Source: Niveispirillum cyanobacteriorum
Lineage (GTDB): Bacteria; Pseudomonadota; Alphaproteobacteria; Azospirillales; Azospirillaceae
Length of the DNA stretch: 64,000 bases
Direction of reading: 5' to 3'
Assembly (NCBI RefSeq): GCF_002868735.1
Contig: NZ_CP025611.1
Span: 614,501-678,500 of the forward strand
Shown in pieces: positions 16,221-24,649 of this stretch. Made by a program: the position numbers and the translations under genes. The notes under the pieces are model-generated. The model saw nothing but the letters and a program-made list of their open reading frames with translations, did not search any database and was not told the origin of the DNA. Position 1 is the stretch's first letter. Every line of letters begins with the position of its first letter.

Positions 16221-17150
16221 CTAACGCGCCTTGGGCCGCAGCTTGTCGGCGGGGACCGCCGCGAGGCGGGTCACCAATTGGCACATATGGGTCGCCAGGG
16301 TGGGCAGGTAGGAACGGCGTGCCAAGGCGACCTCATCCATATAGAGGGAGCGGTTCAGTTCAATCTGCAGCGCATGCACGCCATCACCGGGCCGGCCATA
16401 ATGGCGGGTAGTGTATCCACCGGCATAGGGTGCGTTCCGGCCCACGACATAACCCAGATCGGTCAGAACATCTTCGGCTGCACCCGTCACGGCGGCATGG
16501 CAGGCACTGCCGAAGCAATCGCCCAGTACCATGTCCAGCGACCCGCTGGCCGCTGCCTCCGGCGGCAGACCTATGGAGGGCATGGAATGGCAGTCCACCA
16601 GGATGCAATAGCCAAAGGCCGCGCGCGTCTGATCAATCAGGCCGCGCAGGGCGGCGTGATAAGGGTAATAGCAACGGTCGACCCTATCCACGGCCTCGGC
16701 GAATCGCAGGCGCCTGGCATAAATCTCCTCCCCGCTGGCCACCACGCGCGGGATGGTGCCCAGCCCCGCCGCCACACGCGGACTGCGGCTGTTGACATAG
16801 GAGGGCAGGGCGCCTTCGAACATGGTCGGGTCGAATTCGAACGGTTCCCGATTGGGGTCCAGATAGGCACGCGGGAACAAAGCCAGCAGCAGCGGCACGC
16901 CCAGATCGACGGCGGGGGCGAAAATCTCGTCGACGAAGCAATCCTCTGACCGGCGCAATGCCGTTCCGTCCAGCCGTGAATGCGCTACGAAGCTTTCCGG
17001 ATAATCGCGCCCGCTATGGGGGGAGGCCAGGACGATGGGGTGCTGCACCTGCGCCGGACGCAACACGCGGAACACATTGCCCCCGTATCCCGCATCCGGG
17101 GGACGGCTGGCCGGCTTCATGCTGCCCAGGGATGTGTTGGTGCTGCTCAT
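16221..17150 (-). CDS. N-formylglutamate amidohydrolase family protein
   Basis: 309 residues. Hydrolyses N-formylglutamate to formate and glutamate in the five-step histidine degradation route, or related N-formyl amino acids. Visible family motifs: VLASPHSGRDYP near residue 40, DEIFAPAVDLGVPLLLALFP, DPNREPFEFDPTMF, and LVDCHSMPS in the middle, with conserved His/Asp/Glu likely binding zinc. No other hut genes are adjacent, so a stand-alone amidohydrolase role is possible. Its start faces the tRNA-Val gene across a ~200-bp gap. Confidence 0.9.
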   Translation of the reverse strand: MSSTNTSLGSMKPASRPPDAGYGGNVFRVLRPAQVQHPIVLASPHSGRDYPESFVAHSRLDGTALRRSEDCFVDEIFAPAVDLGVPLLLALFPRAYLDPNREPFEFDPTMFEGALPSYVNSRSPRVAAGLGTIPRVVASGEEIYARRLRFAEAVDRVDRCYYPYHAALRGLIDQTRAAFGYCILVDCHSMPSIGLPPEAAASGSLDMVLGDCFGSACHAAVTGAAEDVLTDLGYVVGRNAPYAGGYTTRHYGRPGDGVHALQIELNRSLYMDEVALARRSYLPTLATHMCQLVTRLAAVPADKLRPKAR

Positions 17151-17347
17151 GGCTGAAAGATGTATCGAATTGTGAGATGCCCCGCCACCCGAACAGGCCG
17201 CCTTCGAAAAAAAACGACAATTTTCTGAAAAGAGGGTGTTGCAATGCCCGGATCAGGTGGTTATAAGCACGCCCACCCCGACGGCGCTGACGACGACGGC
17301 AACGGAAACGAAGCCAACGACGACACGGCATTGGGGCTAGGACGGAT

Positions 17348-17422
17348 GGGCGCGTAGCTCAGCGGGAGAGCACTACCTTGACATGGTAGGGGTCACAGGT
17401 TCAATCCCTGTCGCGCCCACCA
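17348..17422 (+). tRNA. tRNA-Val(GAC)
   Basis: Complete cloverleaf of 75 bases. Acceptor stem GGGCGCG/CGCGCCC with encoded ACCA, D arm GCTC-AGCGGGA-GAGC, anticodon stem CTACC/GGTAG with loop TTGACAT (anticodon GAC, valine codon GUC), variable loop GGGTC, and T arm ACAGG/CCTGT with loop TTCAATC. Confidence 0.98.
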
Positions 17423-17433
17423 TCCGTTCTAAA

Positions 17434-17476
17434 CCAAAAGGGCCGGCACCCACCAGGGGCTGGCCCTTTGGCTTTT
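17434..17476 (+). terminator. Terminator after tRNA-Val
   Basis: AAAGGGCC (17437-17444) pairs with GGCCCTTT (17462-17469), the stem being extended inside by GG/CT-rich pairs, and is followed by GGCTTTT. It lies 15 bp after the tRNA end. Confidence 0.65.
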
Positions 17477-17492
17477 CGGGCCCACATCCACC

Positions 17493-18548
17493 TCATCGCG
17501 ATGCCATCACATCCCGCACGTGTGCGGCCAGCCGCGCGGTATCGTCCAGCGGCTGATAGGTCCAGCTTTCCAGACGGCCCTGGAAAGGACGCGTGATTCC
17601 CTCCGCCCGTATCGCGTCATGGAATCGGGTGAATTTCGGTGCGTTGCCAGGCAGGTCGATGACATGCACGGGTTTGCCCGTGCTGGCTGCCTCCGACACC
17701 ATCGCCACACTGTCGGAGGTGACGATCAACGCATCGGCCAGGGCCAGCATCCCGAAATAGGGGTTGGGGCCTGTTCCGTCCCACAGGTAAACCGGCAGGC
17801 CCGACAGTGCCTGCTTCAGAATCGCTTCATTGTCCGCGCCTGTGCGTCGCGACGTGGTGATCAGCATGCCTACGCCCTGGTCGCGGACCAGGGTGGCCAG
17901 TTGCTCTGCCACACCCGTCATCATCTGTGGCGTTAATTGGCAGAAGCGGTTGGAACCGCCGATCATCACGCTGACCAGGGGGCGACCTCGGCCTTCGGCC
18001 AGATGTCCCCATTCCGTGGCTGCCGCTGACAGCTTCTCCGGTGTCACGCGGTGGATGGCACCCACACTCTCCACGAGGTTCGCGCCGCTCTTGCCATCAT
18101 GGCGGGGCAGGGACACAAGATCGAAGCGGTCTAGTGGCACCCCTGGATTCTGAATATGCACGCGCACTGTACGGGGTGAACGCCGTCCCACCGCCATGGA
18201 CAGGGCCACCGCTTGCCGTCCCGAACTGATCAACAGATCGGGCCAAGGTGCGGCCAGACGATCCGATGATGGGCCCAGAGGCAGGTCCAGGCCCGGCAGG
18301 GGCAGGTAGGGCGTCATCTGTCGCCAGGGGCTGCGCAGCTTCACGCGTTTCACCATCGGGGACAGGCCCAGCGCCTCCGCCAGACCCAGGCAGGGGTTCT
18401 CGATTCCTGCCCGCCCATCAGACACGACCCAACAAGTAGGGATTTTGTTGTCCGCATACGTATGCGAAGACTTGTCCCCAGGAAATTTTGTGTCGCAAAT
18501 CGGGTCGCCCTTGCAGGTTGGGCCGTCCCGTGTAATATCCTTGCTCAA
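17493..18548 (-). CDS. ELM1/GtrOC1-family putative nucleoside-diphosphate-sugar epimerase-like protein
   Basis: 351 residues of the bacterial family related to the plant mitochondrial fission factor ELM1 (DUF1022). Recognisable stretches: CWVVSDGRAGIENPCLGLAE at the N terminus, LLISSGRQAVALSM, VHIQNPGVPLDRFDLVSLPR, VSVMIGGSNRFCQL and VTSDSVAMVSEAASTGKPVH, with a glycosyltransferase-B-like feel in the second half. TTG 18548 is chosen because AGGAG lies 8 nt upstream and the frame above runs into the divergent lrp gene. That leaves only 30 bp between the two start codons. Function in bacteria is not established; an envelope-sugar role is often assumed. Confidence 0.82.
   Translation of the reverse strand: MSKDITRDGPTCKGDPICDTKFPGDKSSHTYADNKIPTCWVVSDGRAGIENPCLGLAEALGLSPMVKRVKLRSPWRQMTPYLPLPGLDLPLGPSSDRLAAPWPDLLISSGRQAVALSMAVGRRSPRTVRVHIQNPGVPLDRFDLVSLPRHDGKSGANLVESVGAIHRVTPEKLSAAATEWGHLAEGRGRPLVSVMIGGSNRFCQLTPQMMTGVAEQLATLVRDQGVGMLITTSRRTGADNEAILKQALSGLPVYLWDGTGPNPYFGMLALADALIVTSDSVAMVSEAASTGKPVHVIDLPGNAPKFTRFHDAIRAEGITRPFQGRLESWTYQPLDDTARLAAHVRDVMASR
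18453..18466. promoter_or_regulatory. 14-bp perfect palindrome upstream of lrp-like gene
   Basis: CGCATACGTATGCG, perfectly self-complementary, about 115 bp upstream of the lrp-like start and inside the 5' part of the ELM1-like gene. Position and symmetry suggest a dimeric-regulator site; there is no direct evidence for which. Confidence 0.4.
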
Positions 18549-18554
18549 ATCAAG

Positions 18555-18567
18555 AACTCCTGGAGTT
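18555..18567. promoter_or_regulatory. Shared ribosome-site palindrome between divergent starts
   Basis: AACTCC-T-GGAGTT. The minus strand reads AGGAG, the ribosome site for the ELM1-like TTG start; the plus strand reads GGAG, 13 nt before the lrp-like ATG. The palindrome could also be an operator. Confidence 0.4.
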
Positions 18568-18578
18568 AAAAAATCACC

Positions 18579-19100
18579 ATGCGGCGGGTCAAACTCGACC
18601 GAATTGATCGGCGCATCCTGCGCGACCTGCAGGCGGACGGCCGGATGACCAATGTGGAATTGGCCCGGCGTGCCGGTATTTCGGCTCCCCCCTGCCTGCG
18701 GCGCGTGCGCGCGCTGGAAGAGGCGGGCTATATCCGGGGCTACCATGCCGACATCAATCCGGAATCCATGGGCTTCCATGTCACGGTTTTCGCACAGGTC
18801 GGTCTGTCGTCCCAGGCGGAAAGCGATCTGAAGCGTTTCGAATCGTTGGTCAATTCCTGGCCTGAGGTTCGGGAATGCAACATGCTGGCTGGTGAGACGG
18901 ACTTCCTGCTGAAGGTTGTCGCCGTCGACTGGGACAGCTATCAGCGCTTCCTGACCACCAAGCTGACCGCAGCACCCAATGTCAGCCACGTGAAATCGGC
19001 CCTGGCCATCCGCCAGTCCAAATACGCCCCCGGCGTGCCGATTGATGTGGATGTCGGTCCGGAGTCGAAGGACGAGGACGACGAGGATATTGAAGACTGA
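18579..19100 (+). CDS. Lrp/AsnC-family transcriptional regulator
   Basis: 173 residues. N-terminal HTH (LDRIDRRILRDLQADGRMTN, VELARRAGISAPPCLRRVRA) followed by a RAM/ligand-binding domain (GFHVTVFAQVGL, WPEVRECNMLAGETDFLLKV). Family members form octamers and sense amino acids. The C terminus adds an acidic tail (SKDEDDEDIED) beyond the usual ~155 residues. Divergent from the ELM1-like gene with start codons 30 bp apart, which suggests that each promoter lies inside the other gene. A bidirectional terminator follows. Target genes are not known. Confidence 0.93.
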   Translation: MRRVKLDRIDRRILRDLQADGRMTNVELARRAGISAPPCLRRVRALEEAGYIRGYHADINPESMGFHVTVFAQVGLSSQAESDLKRFESLVNSWPEVRECNMLAGETDFLLKVVAVDWDSYQRFLTTKLTAAPNVSHVKSALAIRQSKYAPGVPIDVDVGPESKDEDDEDIED

Positions 19101-19112
19101 CCGTCTTCACGG

Positions 19113-19140
19113 AAAAGGCGCCCCTCCGGGCGCCTTTTTT
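19113..19140. terminator. Bidirectional terminator between lrp-like and chrA
   Basis: GGCGCCC (19117-19123) with GGGCGCC (19128-19134), flanked by AAAA on the left and six T on the right. It serves both convergent genes. Confidence 0.85.
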
Positions 19141-19148
19141 ATGGCTTC

Positions 19149-20411
19149 TTAGCCCAGCGCCATCCGCAGCAGCCCGAACGCCGCCCCGGCCAGCACCAGC
19201 CAATGCACTGCCAGCTTGAAGCGCAGCATGGCGGCCAGGGCGACGGCAGCGACCGTCACGGCGATCCAATCGACAGACCCGCGGGGCAGCAGCACGGCCT
19301 CGCCCAGAACCACGCCCAGGTTCAAGATTACCCCAACCACTGCCGCCGTGATGGCGGCCAGGGCCCCTGCCGCCGCCCGGTTATGGATCAGCGCCTCCAC
19401 ATAGGGCGCGCCGGCGAAGATGAAGAAGAAGCAGGGCAGGAAGGTGACATAGGTGGTGAGTGCGGCCCCCGTGATCCCCGCCGCCAGCGGCGACAGGCTG
19501 CCCGGATGGTTCCAGCCTGCGAAGAATCCGACATATTGGGTGACCAGAATAAGCGGCCCCGGCGTGCTTTCGGCCAGTGCCAGCCCGTTCACCATGTCGG
19601 CGGGCGTCAGCCACTGGTAATTCTCCACCGCGCGCTCGGCGATGAAGGGCAGCACCGCATAGGCACCGCCAAAGGTGACAAAGGCCGCCGTCGTGAACAG
19701 GTCGGCGATGTCGGCCCAGGGGCTGCGCCCCAGCAGCAGTACCGTACCGACGACGGGCACCAGCAGCAACAGGGCGAAAAGGACAGCCAAACGTAGAAGA
19801 CGCTTCGCACTCCGATCTACTGGCCGATCATCGGGGACGAAATCATCGCCCACGCCATGGCCCGCCGGTGCGAAAAGCGGTCGCCCGGACTTGGCCGCGA
19901 CATAGCCGATAAATGCCGCCGCAGCGATCACCACCGGAAACGGCACATGGCCCAGATACAGGCCCAGAAAGGCCGCCAGAGCCAGCAACAGCGGTGCTGG
20001 CCCTTTCAGGGTCCGCCGGCCCAGGCGCCAGACAGATGCCGCGATGATGGCGATCACCACCGGCTTGACGCCGTCAAACAGGGCCGCCACCCAGGCCAGA
20101 TCGCCATGTTCCGCCGCCAGCCAGGACAGGACCAGCAGCACCAGCGCGCCTGGCAGCACGAACAGGCCGCCAGCCACCAACCCGCCCCACACCCCATGCA
20201 GGCGCCAGCCGACATAGGTGGCCAACTGCTGCGCCTCGGGTCCGGGCAGCAACATGGCGAAGTTCAGCCCGTGCAAGAACCGCGTGCTGTCGATCCAGCG
20301 CCGTTTATCCACCAGTTCTTGCTGCATCAGGGCGATCTGCCCCGCCGGCCCACCGAAACTGACACAGCCCAGCCACAACCAGAACCGCAACGCCTCCCCG
20401 AAACCGGGCAT
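19149..20411 (-). CDS. chrA: Chromate transporter, two-domain ChrA
   Basis: 420-residue inner-membrane protein with about ten to twelve hydrophobic helices arranged as two homologous CHR halves. The N-terminal half shows the family signature (WLGCVSFGGPAGQIALMQQE, FAMLLPGPEAQQLATYVGW) and the second half repeats it (FVTFGGAYAVLPFI, VNGLALAESTPGPLILVTQY, VGFFAGW). Length fits the long-chain ChrA group, which exports chromate using the proton gradient. Divergent from the PaiB-like gene with a short shared control region. Substrate follows from the family; some homologues have unknown substrates. Confidence 0.93.
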   Translation of the reverse strand: MPGFGEALRFWLWLGCVSFGGPAGQIALMQQELVDKRRWIDSTRFLHGLNFAMLLPGPEAQQLATYVGWRLHGVWGGLVAGGLFVLPGALVLLVLSWLAAEHGDLAWVAALFDGVKPVVIAIIAASVWRLGRRTLKGPAPLLLALAAFLGLYLGHVPFPVVIAAAAFIGYVAAKSGRPLFAPAGHGVGDDFVPDDRPVDRSAKRLLRLAVLFALLLLVPVVGTVLLLGRSPWADIADLFTTAAFVTFGGAYAVLPFIAERAVENYQWLTPADMVNGLALAESTPGPLILVTQYVGFFAGWNHPGSLSPLAAGITGAALTTYVTFLPCFFFIFAGAPYVEALIHNRAAAGALAAITAAVVGVILNLGVVLGEAVLLPRGSVDWIAVTVAAVALAAMLRFKLAVHWLVLAGAAFGLLRMALG

Positions 20412-20549
20412 CCTGTTCTCCCTTCATTCACACTGGCGAATGCTGCGGGTGCGACGGCGCAGATGCAACCTTGTCCTTATGACAAGACAATGAATGCGCC
20501 GACGCCGCACTTGCGTCAGGAAGAACGGGCAGAACCCTGGATATGCCCG

Positions 20550-21140
20550 ATGTACACGCCCACGCATTTCAAGATGGAAGAGAGCGACGCCCTCGCCCTC
20601 ATCGAAACTCTGTCTTTCGCCACGCTGGTCAGCCTGGGGGAGGGGGGATTGCTGTCCACACCACTGCCCCTGCTGCTGGACCGTTCCGGTGATGGCGTCC
20701 GCCTGATCGGCCATGTCGCCCGCGCCAACCCTCATTGGAAGCGGTTTGACCCCGCCGTCCCGTCATTGGCCATTTTCCAGGGCGGTGACGGCTATGTCAC
20801 CCCCGCCTGGTATGCGGAAAAGCAAAAGACGGGCAAGGTCGTGCCGACCTGGAACTATGTTAGCGTCCATGCCCATGGGCGGCTGGAGGTGGTGGAGGAT
20901 GCCGCCGGCCTGCTGGATATTGTCACCCGTCTGACCGACCGGCATGAGTCGGGGCGGGAACGTGCATGGCAGGTTGGTGACGCGCCCGAAGACTATATCG
21001 CCGCCATGCTGCGTGGCATCGTTGGCGTCGTGCTGCATGTGGACCGGCTGGAAGCCAAGGCCAAGTTGTCCCAGAACAAGGATGATCAGGACCGCGCCGC
21101 CATCCGGGCCGGAATGGCGGGCGTTCTGAGCATCCCGTGA
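20550..21140 (+). CDS. PaiB-like FMN-binding protein
   Basis: 196 residues of the FMN-binding negative transcriptional regulator (PaiB) family. It opens with MYTPTHFKMEESDALALIE and carries LIGHVARANPHW, DGYVTPAWYAEKQKTGKVVP and TWNYVSVHAHGRLEV, the usual split-barrel flavin-binding pattern. ATG 20550 is selected because the family begins MYxPxHF; the frame is open far upstream across chrA and an ATG at 20490 is possible. Divergent from chrA. An inverted repeat TTGTC-CTTAT-GACAA (20471-20485) lies in the gap. Direct DNA binding has been claimed for few members, so regulator versus enzyme is open. Confidence 0.9.
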   Translation: MYTPTHFKMEESDALALIETLSFATLVSLGEGGLLSTPLPLLLDRSGDGVRLIGHVARANPHWKRFDPAVPSLAIFQGGDGYVTPAWYAEKQKTGKVVPTWNYVSVHAHGRLEVVEDAAGLLDIVTRLTDRHESGRERAWQVGDAPEDYIAAMLRGIVGVVLHVDRLEAKAKLSQNKDDQDRAAIRAGMAGVLSIP

Positions 21141-21776
21141 CTATACCCGGCTCATGAAACCCAGACGGACGGCCAGGCCCAGGAAGACGGTACCGGACAG
21201 ATAGTTCAATACCTTCGCCGCCAACGGGTTACGGGCCAGATGCCGACCCAGGCCACCCGCACCGGCACCAACCGCGGCATTCACGATGGTGCCGGAGATG
21301 TTCATCATCGTACCCAGGATCAGGGCCTGCACGATGACGCTGCCGCGTGCGGGGTCGATGAATTGCGGCAGGAACGCCAGGAAGAAGATGGCGACCTTCG
21401 GGTTCAGGATGTTGGTGACGGCCCCGCGCAGGAAGATGCGGCTGATGTCCTTCTGCGTCACCTTCGTTCCGTCGGCCACCGGAGGCGCGGCCCGGAATGT
21501 GTTCCAGGCCAGCCAGACCAGATAGGCCGCCCCCGTCCAGCGCACGATCTCAAACAGCAGAGGGGAGGCCATCAGCAAGCCCGCAAGCCCAAACGCTGCC
21601 GCCGCCGTATGCACCATGGCCCCACAGGCCACGCCCAGCGAAGCCGCAACCCCTGCCTTCGGTCCCCGATGCGCCCCGCTGCCCAGGCAGAACAGCATGT
21701 CCGGCCCCGGCGTCAGGTTAAGCGCCAGGGCGGCGGCCATGAACAGCAGCAATGTTTCGATGGGGAAGGCGGGCAT
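21141..21776 (-). CDS. LysE/RhtB-family amino acid exporter
   Basis: 211 residues with six hydrophobic helices. N-terminal family motif ALALNLTPGPDMLFCLGSGA, then GPKAGVAASLGVACGAMVH, and the conserved loop FLRGAVTNILNPKVAIFFLA followed by FLPQFIDP. Members export lysine, threonine, homoserine lactone or similar compounds; the substrate is not predictable here. Its stop codon abuts that of the PaiB-like gene with no base between, a tail-to-tail arrangement. Confidence 0.93.
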   Translation of the reverse strand: MPAFPIETLLLFMAAALALNLTPGPDMLFCLGSGAHRGPKAGVAASLGVACGAMVHTAAAAFGLAGLLMASPLLFEIVRWTGAAYLVWLAWNTFRAAPPVADGTKVTQKDISRIFLRGAVTNILNPKVAIFFLAFLPQFIDPARGSVIVQALILGTMMNISGTIVNAAVGAGAGGLGRHLARNPLAAKVLNYLSGTVFLGLAVRLGFMSRV

Positions 21777-21830
21777 AGGCAGGGCACTCCATCACCGTGA
21801 ATGGTGTCCATGCTGCCGGTGGTGGCGACC

Positions 21831-22733
21831 TTACGCCACCACGATTTCCTCAGCCCTGTATCCCTGAATATAGAGAAGGGCCGTCAGGTCGCCATGGTCG
21901 ATGCGGGCACGGGCCTGGGCGGCCACACTGGGCTTGGCGTGATAGGCGACACCCATGCCGGCGGCCATCAGCATGGGCAAATCATTGGCCCCATCGCCCA
22001 CCGTAATGCTGGCCGCCACGGGCACGCGCTTTGCGGCCGTGATACGGATCAGGGCCTGATGCTTGGCATCCTTGTCCAGGATCGGCTCGAACACTGTGCC
22101 TGCCAGCTTGCCACCCTCCACAATCAGGTCATTGGCCTGATCCTCGTCAAAGCCCAGTTGCTCGCGCACATGGGCCGTGAAGGTTTTGAACCCGCCCGAT
22201 ACCAGGGCGCAATAGACGCCATGCTTTTTCAAGGTGGCGATCAGGGTAGCGGCACCCGGCATATAGGTGATGCGCCCGATCATCTGGGTCAGCACGCCGG
22301 CATCCAGCCCCGCCAGCAGCGCCACGCGTTCGCGCAGGGCACCCTTGAAGTCGATCTCGCCATTCATGGCGCGGTGGGTGATGGCGGCGATACGGTCGCG
22401 GGCGCCAACCAGATCGCCCAGCTCATCCAGCATCTCCTGCTGGATGATGGTCGATTCCATATCGGCGACCAGAACTGACTTGCGACGGCCTTCCACCGGC
22501 TGGGCGACGATATCGACCGGCATGCCCGCCAGCGCTTTGGCCACGGCGGCCTGCGCCTGGTCGTCATTCAGCCCGTCAAAGCCGATATCACAGGCAATAC
22601 TCGGTACCAGCCAGTCCGCCGGCGCTGTCTGCGCCCCCAGATCGGCCAGAGCGGCGCGGGCCTGCTTGGCGACGGCATCGTCCAGCGTGAAGACGGCCGG
22701 ATCGGCGATCAGGGTCAAGACTTGTCGCAGCAT
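21831..22733 (-). CDS. serB: Phosphoserine phosphatase
   Basis: 300 residues. Last step of serine biosynthesis, O-phosphoserine to serine. HAD-superfamily motif I is VLVADMESTII. In most phosphatases of this family the second aspartate gives DxDST, and here the second acid is Glu, as in the alphaproteobacterial SerB variant. Motif II is ALVSGGFKTFT and motif III GDGANDLPML. About 75 residues of an N-terminal ACT-like region precede the catalytic domain. ATG 22733 (MLRQVLTLIAD) is preferred over the open TTG extension at 22799. Confidence 0.95.
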   Translation of the reverse strand: MLRQVLTLIADPAVFTLDDAVAKQARAALADLGAQTAPADWLVPSIACDIGFDGLNDDQAQAAVAKALAGMPVDIVAQPVEGRRKSVLVADMESTIIQQEMLDELGDLVGARDRIAAITHRAMNGEIDFKGALRERVALLAGLDAGVLTQMIGRITYMPGAATLIATLKKHGVYCALVSGGFKTFTAHVREQLGFDEDQANDLIVEGGKLAGTVFEPILDKDAKHQALIRITAAKRVPVAASITVGDGANDLPMLMAAGMGVAYHAKPSVAAQARARIDHGDLTALLYIQGYRAEEIVVA

Positions 22734-23067
22734 CGGAGGTCCCGTCCAATTGGGGTGGTCGATTGCCGCCCTTATCGCCCCCAATTGAACCGCTGGCAAT
22801 CAATCGTCTGTGGGGGGAAGCCATCTAGAAATATCAAGTCGCCATGGGGGGAAGGAAACTGAACGCATCAACGGGCTGGATCACGCGCCGGTTTGGCTAT
22901 GATACGTGCACATCATCCGGCCAGCACCATATTGAATATACGCCTGAGAACGAAATAGAGAGTTCGAATACCCTGTTAAAAGTCCAGCCCTCCGAAGCTT
23001 GACTGCGTCTGGACAATCTTGCGCTTACCATGGTACCGCTTCGAACTCATAATTTGGGTGATGCGTG
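22734..23067. other. Intergenic stretch before the methyltransferase gene
   Basis: About 330 bases without a gene. It holds a weak TTGACT (22999-23004) with a poor -10 about 17 bp on, a 10-bp palindrome TACCATGGTA (23026-23035) just upstream of the methyltransferase start, and two TTCGAA sites. It is visibly more AT-rich than the neighbouring genes from 22900 onward. Nothing else is recognised. Confidence 0.5.
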
Positions 23068-24606
23068 ATGCTGGAGAATTGGGCTGACGGCTATATTGCC
23101 GACATTAACTACACGAATAATTTCTATGGGGAGCTTTTGCCCCATTCATTGCAATTCTGCATGACCCTCAAAGGCTTCGAAGCACCCGATGCCAACCAGC
23201 CACTGCGCTACTGCGAACTTGGGTGCGGGTATGGTGTGACGGCCAACATGATGGCTATGGCCTATCCGCACATTACTTTTGATGCTGTTGATTTCAATCC
23301 TAGCCAGATCGTGGCGGCGAGAGCAGCAGCTGAATCTGCCGGATTGCAAAATATTCGTTTTCATGAGCGGAGTTTTCAGGAGTTTCTGGACGAATCGGAT
23401 TTGCCTGAATATGATATTATAAGTCTCCATGGAATTCATAGTTGGGTGTCGCTTGAGAATAGAAAACATATATTAAGCTTTATTAAGAAAAAATTACGTT
23501 CGGGTGGAGTTGTTTATATTTCATACAACTGTTCTGTTGGCTGGCTGCCTTTGGCGCCGTTGCGAAAACTTATTCAAGAGCATGCAGAGGCCTCAGCGGG
23601 AGGGCGGCAGGAGCAGATCAGCCAGGCGCTGGCGCTTACAAGGGAATTGATTGAAACTAATGCGCATTATTTTAAGCATGTGCCCGGGGCGGTAGCGCAG
23701 ATCAAAGCCATGGACCAGAAGGCACTTGGCTATATCGTCCATGAATTTCTTGGACAGGAATGGCACCCGTCCTACTTCGCCGACATGGCCGAGGAACTCT
23801 GGAGCGTCAAGCTCAGCTTTGCGGCATCGGCATATCTTAAGGACCATGTTGATCAGGTTAATCTATCCAATGAGCAGCTATCCTTGTTGAACAAGATCAA
23901 GGACCCAAATCGTAAAGAAAGCCTGCGCGACATTATGGTGAGCCAGGGATTTCGGCGTGACATTTTTGTGCGTGGTCCTCGAAAACTCAGCGTCGCGCGC
24001 CGGGCGCAGATTTTGTCCAACTATCGCTTTGCGCTTACAATCACTCCCGACTCTTTCGTCTCCAACCTGGATACATTGAACGGGAAGGCGCAGCTGTCCT
24101 TGGAGCTTTATGGACCTGTACTACAGCGCATGGCCAAGGGTCCGGTTAGGCTGATGGACCTGATTGAGGATAAAAGTTGTAGCAAGTTCAGTGCGACCAG
24201 CCTGATGCAGATGCTTGTTGTCCTGGTTGCCACTGAACAGGCTTCACTTTGCTTGCCGGATGAGGGTTACGATGTTCGCCGGGTTCGGGCTTCGGCCATT
24301 AACGAGGCGCTGTTTCAAGAGCCGGGTATGGGATGTAATCTCTATTGGGCCTCGCCGTTGCTCGGCAGCGGCATTCTCACTGATTGGCTGAATGTCACTA
24401 TCCTCGGCGCCCTAGAACGCGGAATCGATCCCGTTGATTTGGCGTGGACCCGGCTGCGGGACAATGGGCAGCGTCTGGTGCATGAGAGCCGGTCTTTGCG
24501 TACGGAAGCGGAAAACCGCGATGAATTGGCCCGGCGTGTGGAGCAGTTCCGAGCTGGTGAGTTTCAGCGGCTTACAGGGTTAGGCGTCAGCACGATGCCA
24601 CGCTGA
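23068..24606 (+). CDS. SAM-dependent methyltransferase with regulatory domain
   Basis: 512 residues. Residues ~35-185 are a class I methyltransferase: SAM motif YCELGCGYGVTANMMA, the acidic end of strand 2 (FDAVDFNPSQI), DIISLHGIHSWVS, and LRSGGVVYISYNCSVGW. The remaining ~300 residues match the type called methyltransferase regulatory domain (winged-helix-like, APLRKLIQEHAE and onward). Codon use and base composition are AT-richer than in neighbours, clearest at 23390-23560, which suggests horizontal transfer into the serB-miaA interval. GTG 23065 directly precedes ATG 23068. Substrate unknown; homologues often sit in surface glycan or flagellin-modification regions. Confidence 0.85.
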   Translation: MLENWADGYIADINYTNNFYGELLPHSLQFCMTLKGFEAPDANQPLRYCELGCGYGVTANMMAMAYPHITFDAVDFNPSQIVAARAAAESAGLQNIRFHERSFQEFLDESDLPEYDIISLHGIHSWVSLENRKHILSFIKKKLRSGGVVYISYNCSVGWLPLAPLRKLIQEHAEASAGGRQEQISQALALTRELIETNAHYFKHVPGAVAQIKAMDQKALGYIVHEFLGQEWHPSYFADMAEELWSVKLSFAASAYLKDHVDQVNLSNEQLSLLNKIKDPNRKESLRDIMVSQGFRRDIFVRGPRKLSVARRAQILSNYRFALTITPDSFVSNLDTLNGKAQLSLELYGPVLQRMAKGPVRLMDLIEDKSCSKFSATSLMQMLVVLVATEQASLCLPDEGYDVRRVRASAINEALFQEPGMGCNLYWASPLLGSGILTDWLNVTILGALERGIDPVDLAWTRLRDNGQRLVHESRSLRTEAENRDELARRVEQFRAGEFQRLTGLGVSTMPR

Positions 24607-24649
24607 AGGCCTGCTTGCGAAATGCCGGGGCGGGGGTTAACACCAATCA

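Noticed and set aside
18549..18989. Extension of the ELM1-like frame to 498 residues
   Set aside because: The extra N-terminal part is antisense to the lrp-like gene and has no family pattern; a TTG with AGGAG gives the normal length.
19857..20549. Extension of the PaiB-like frame upstream
   Set aside because: It runs antisense across chrA; the family start MYTPTHF is at 20550.
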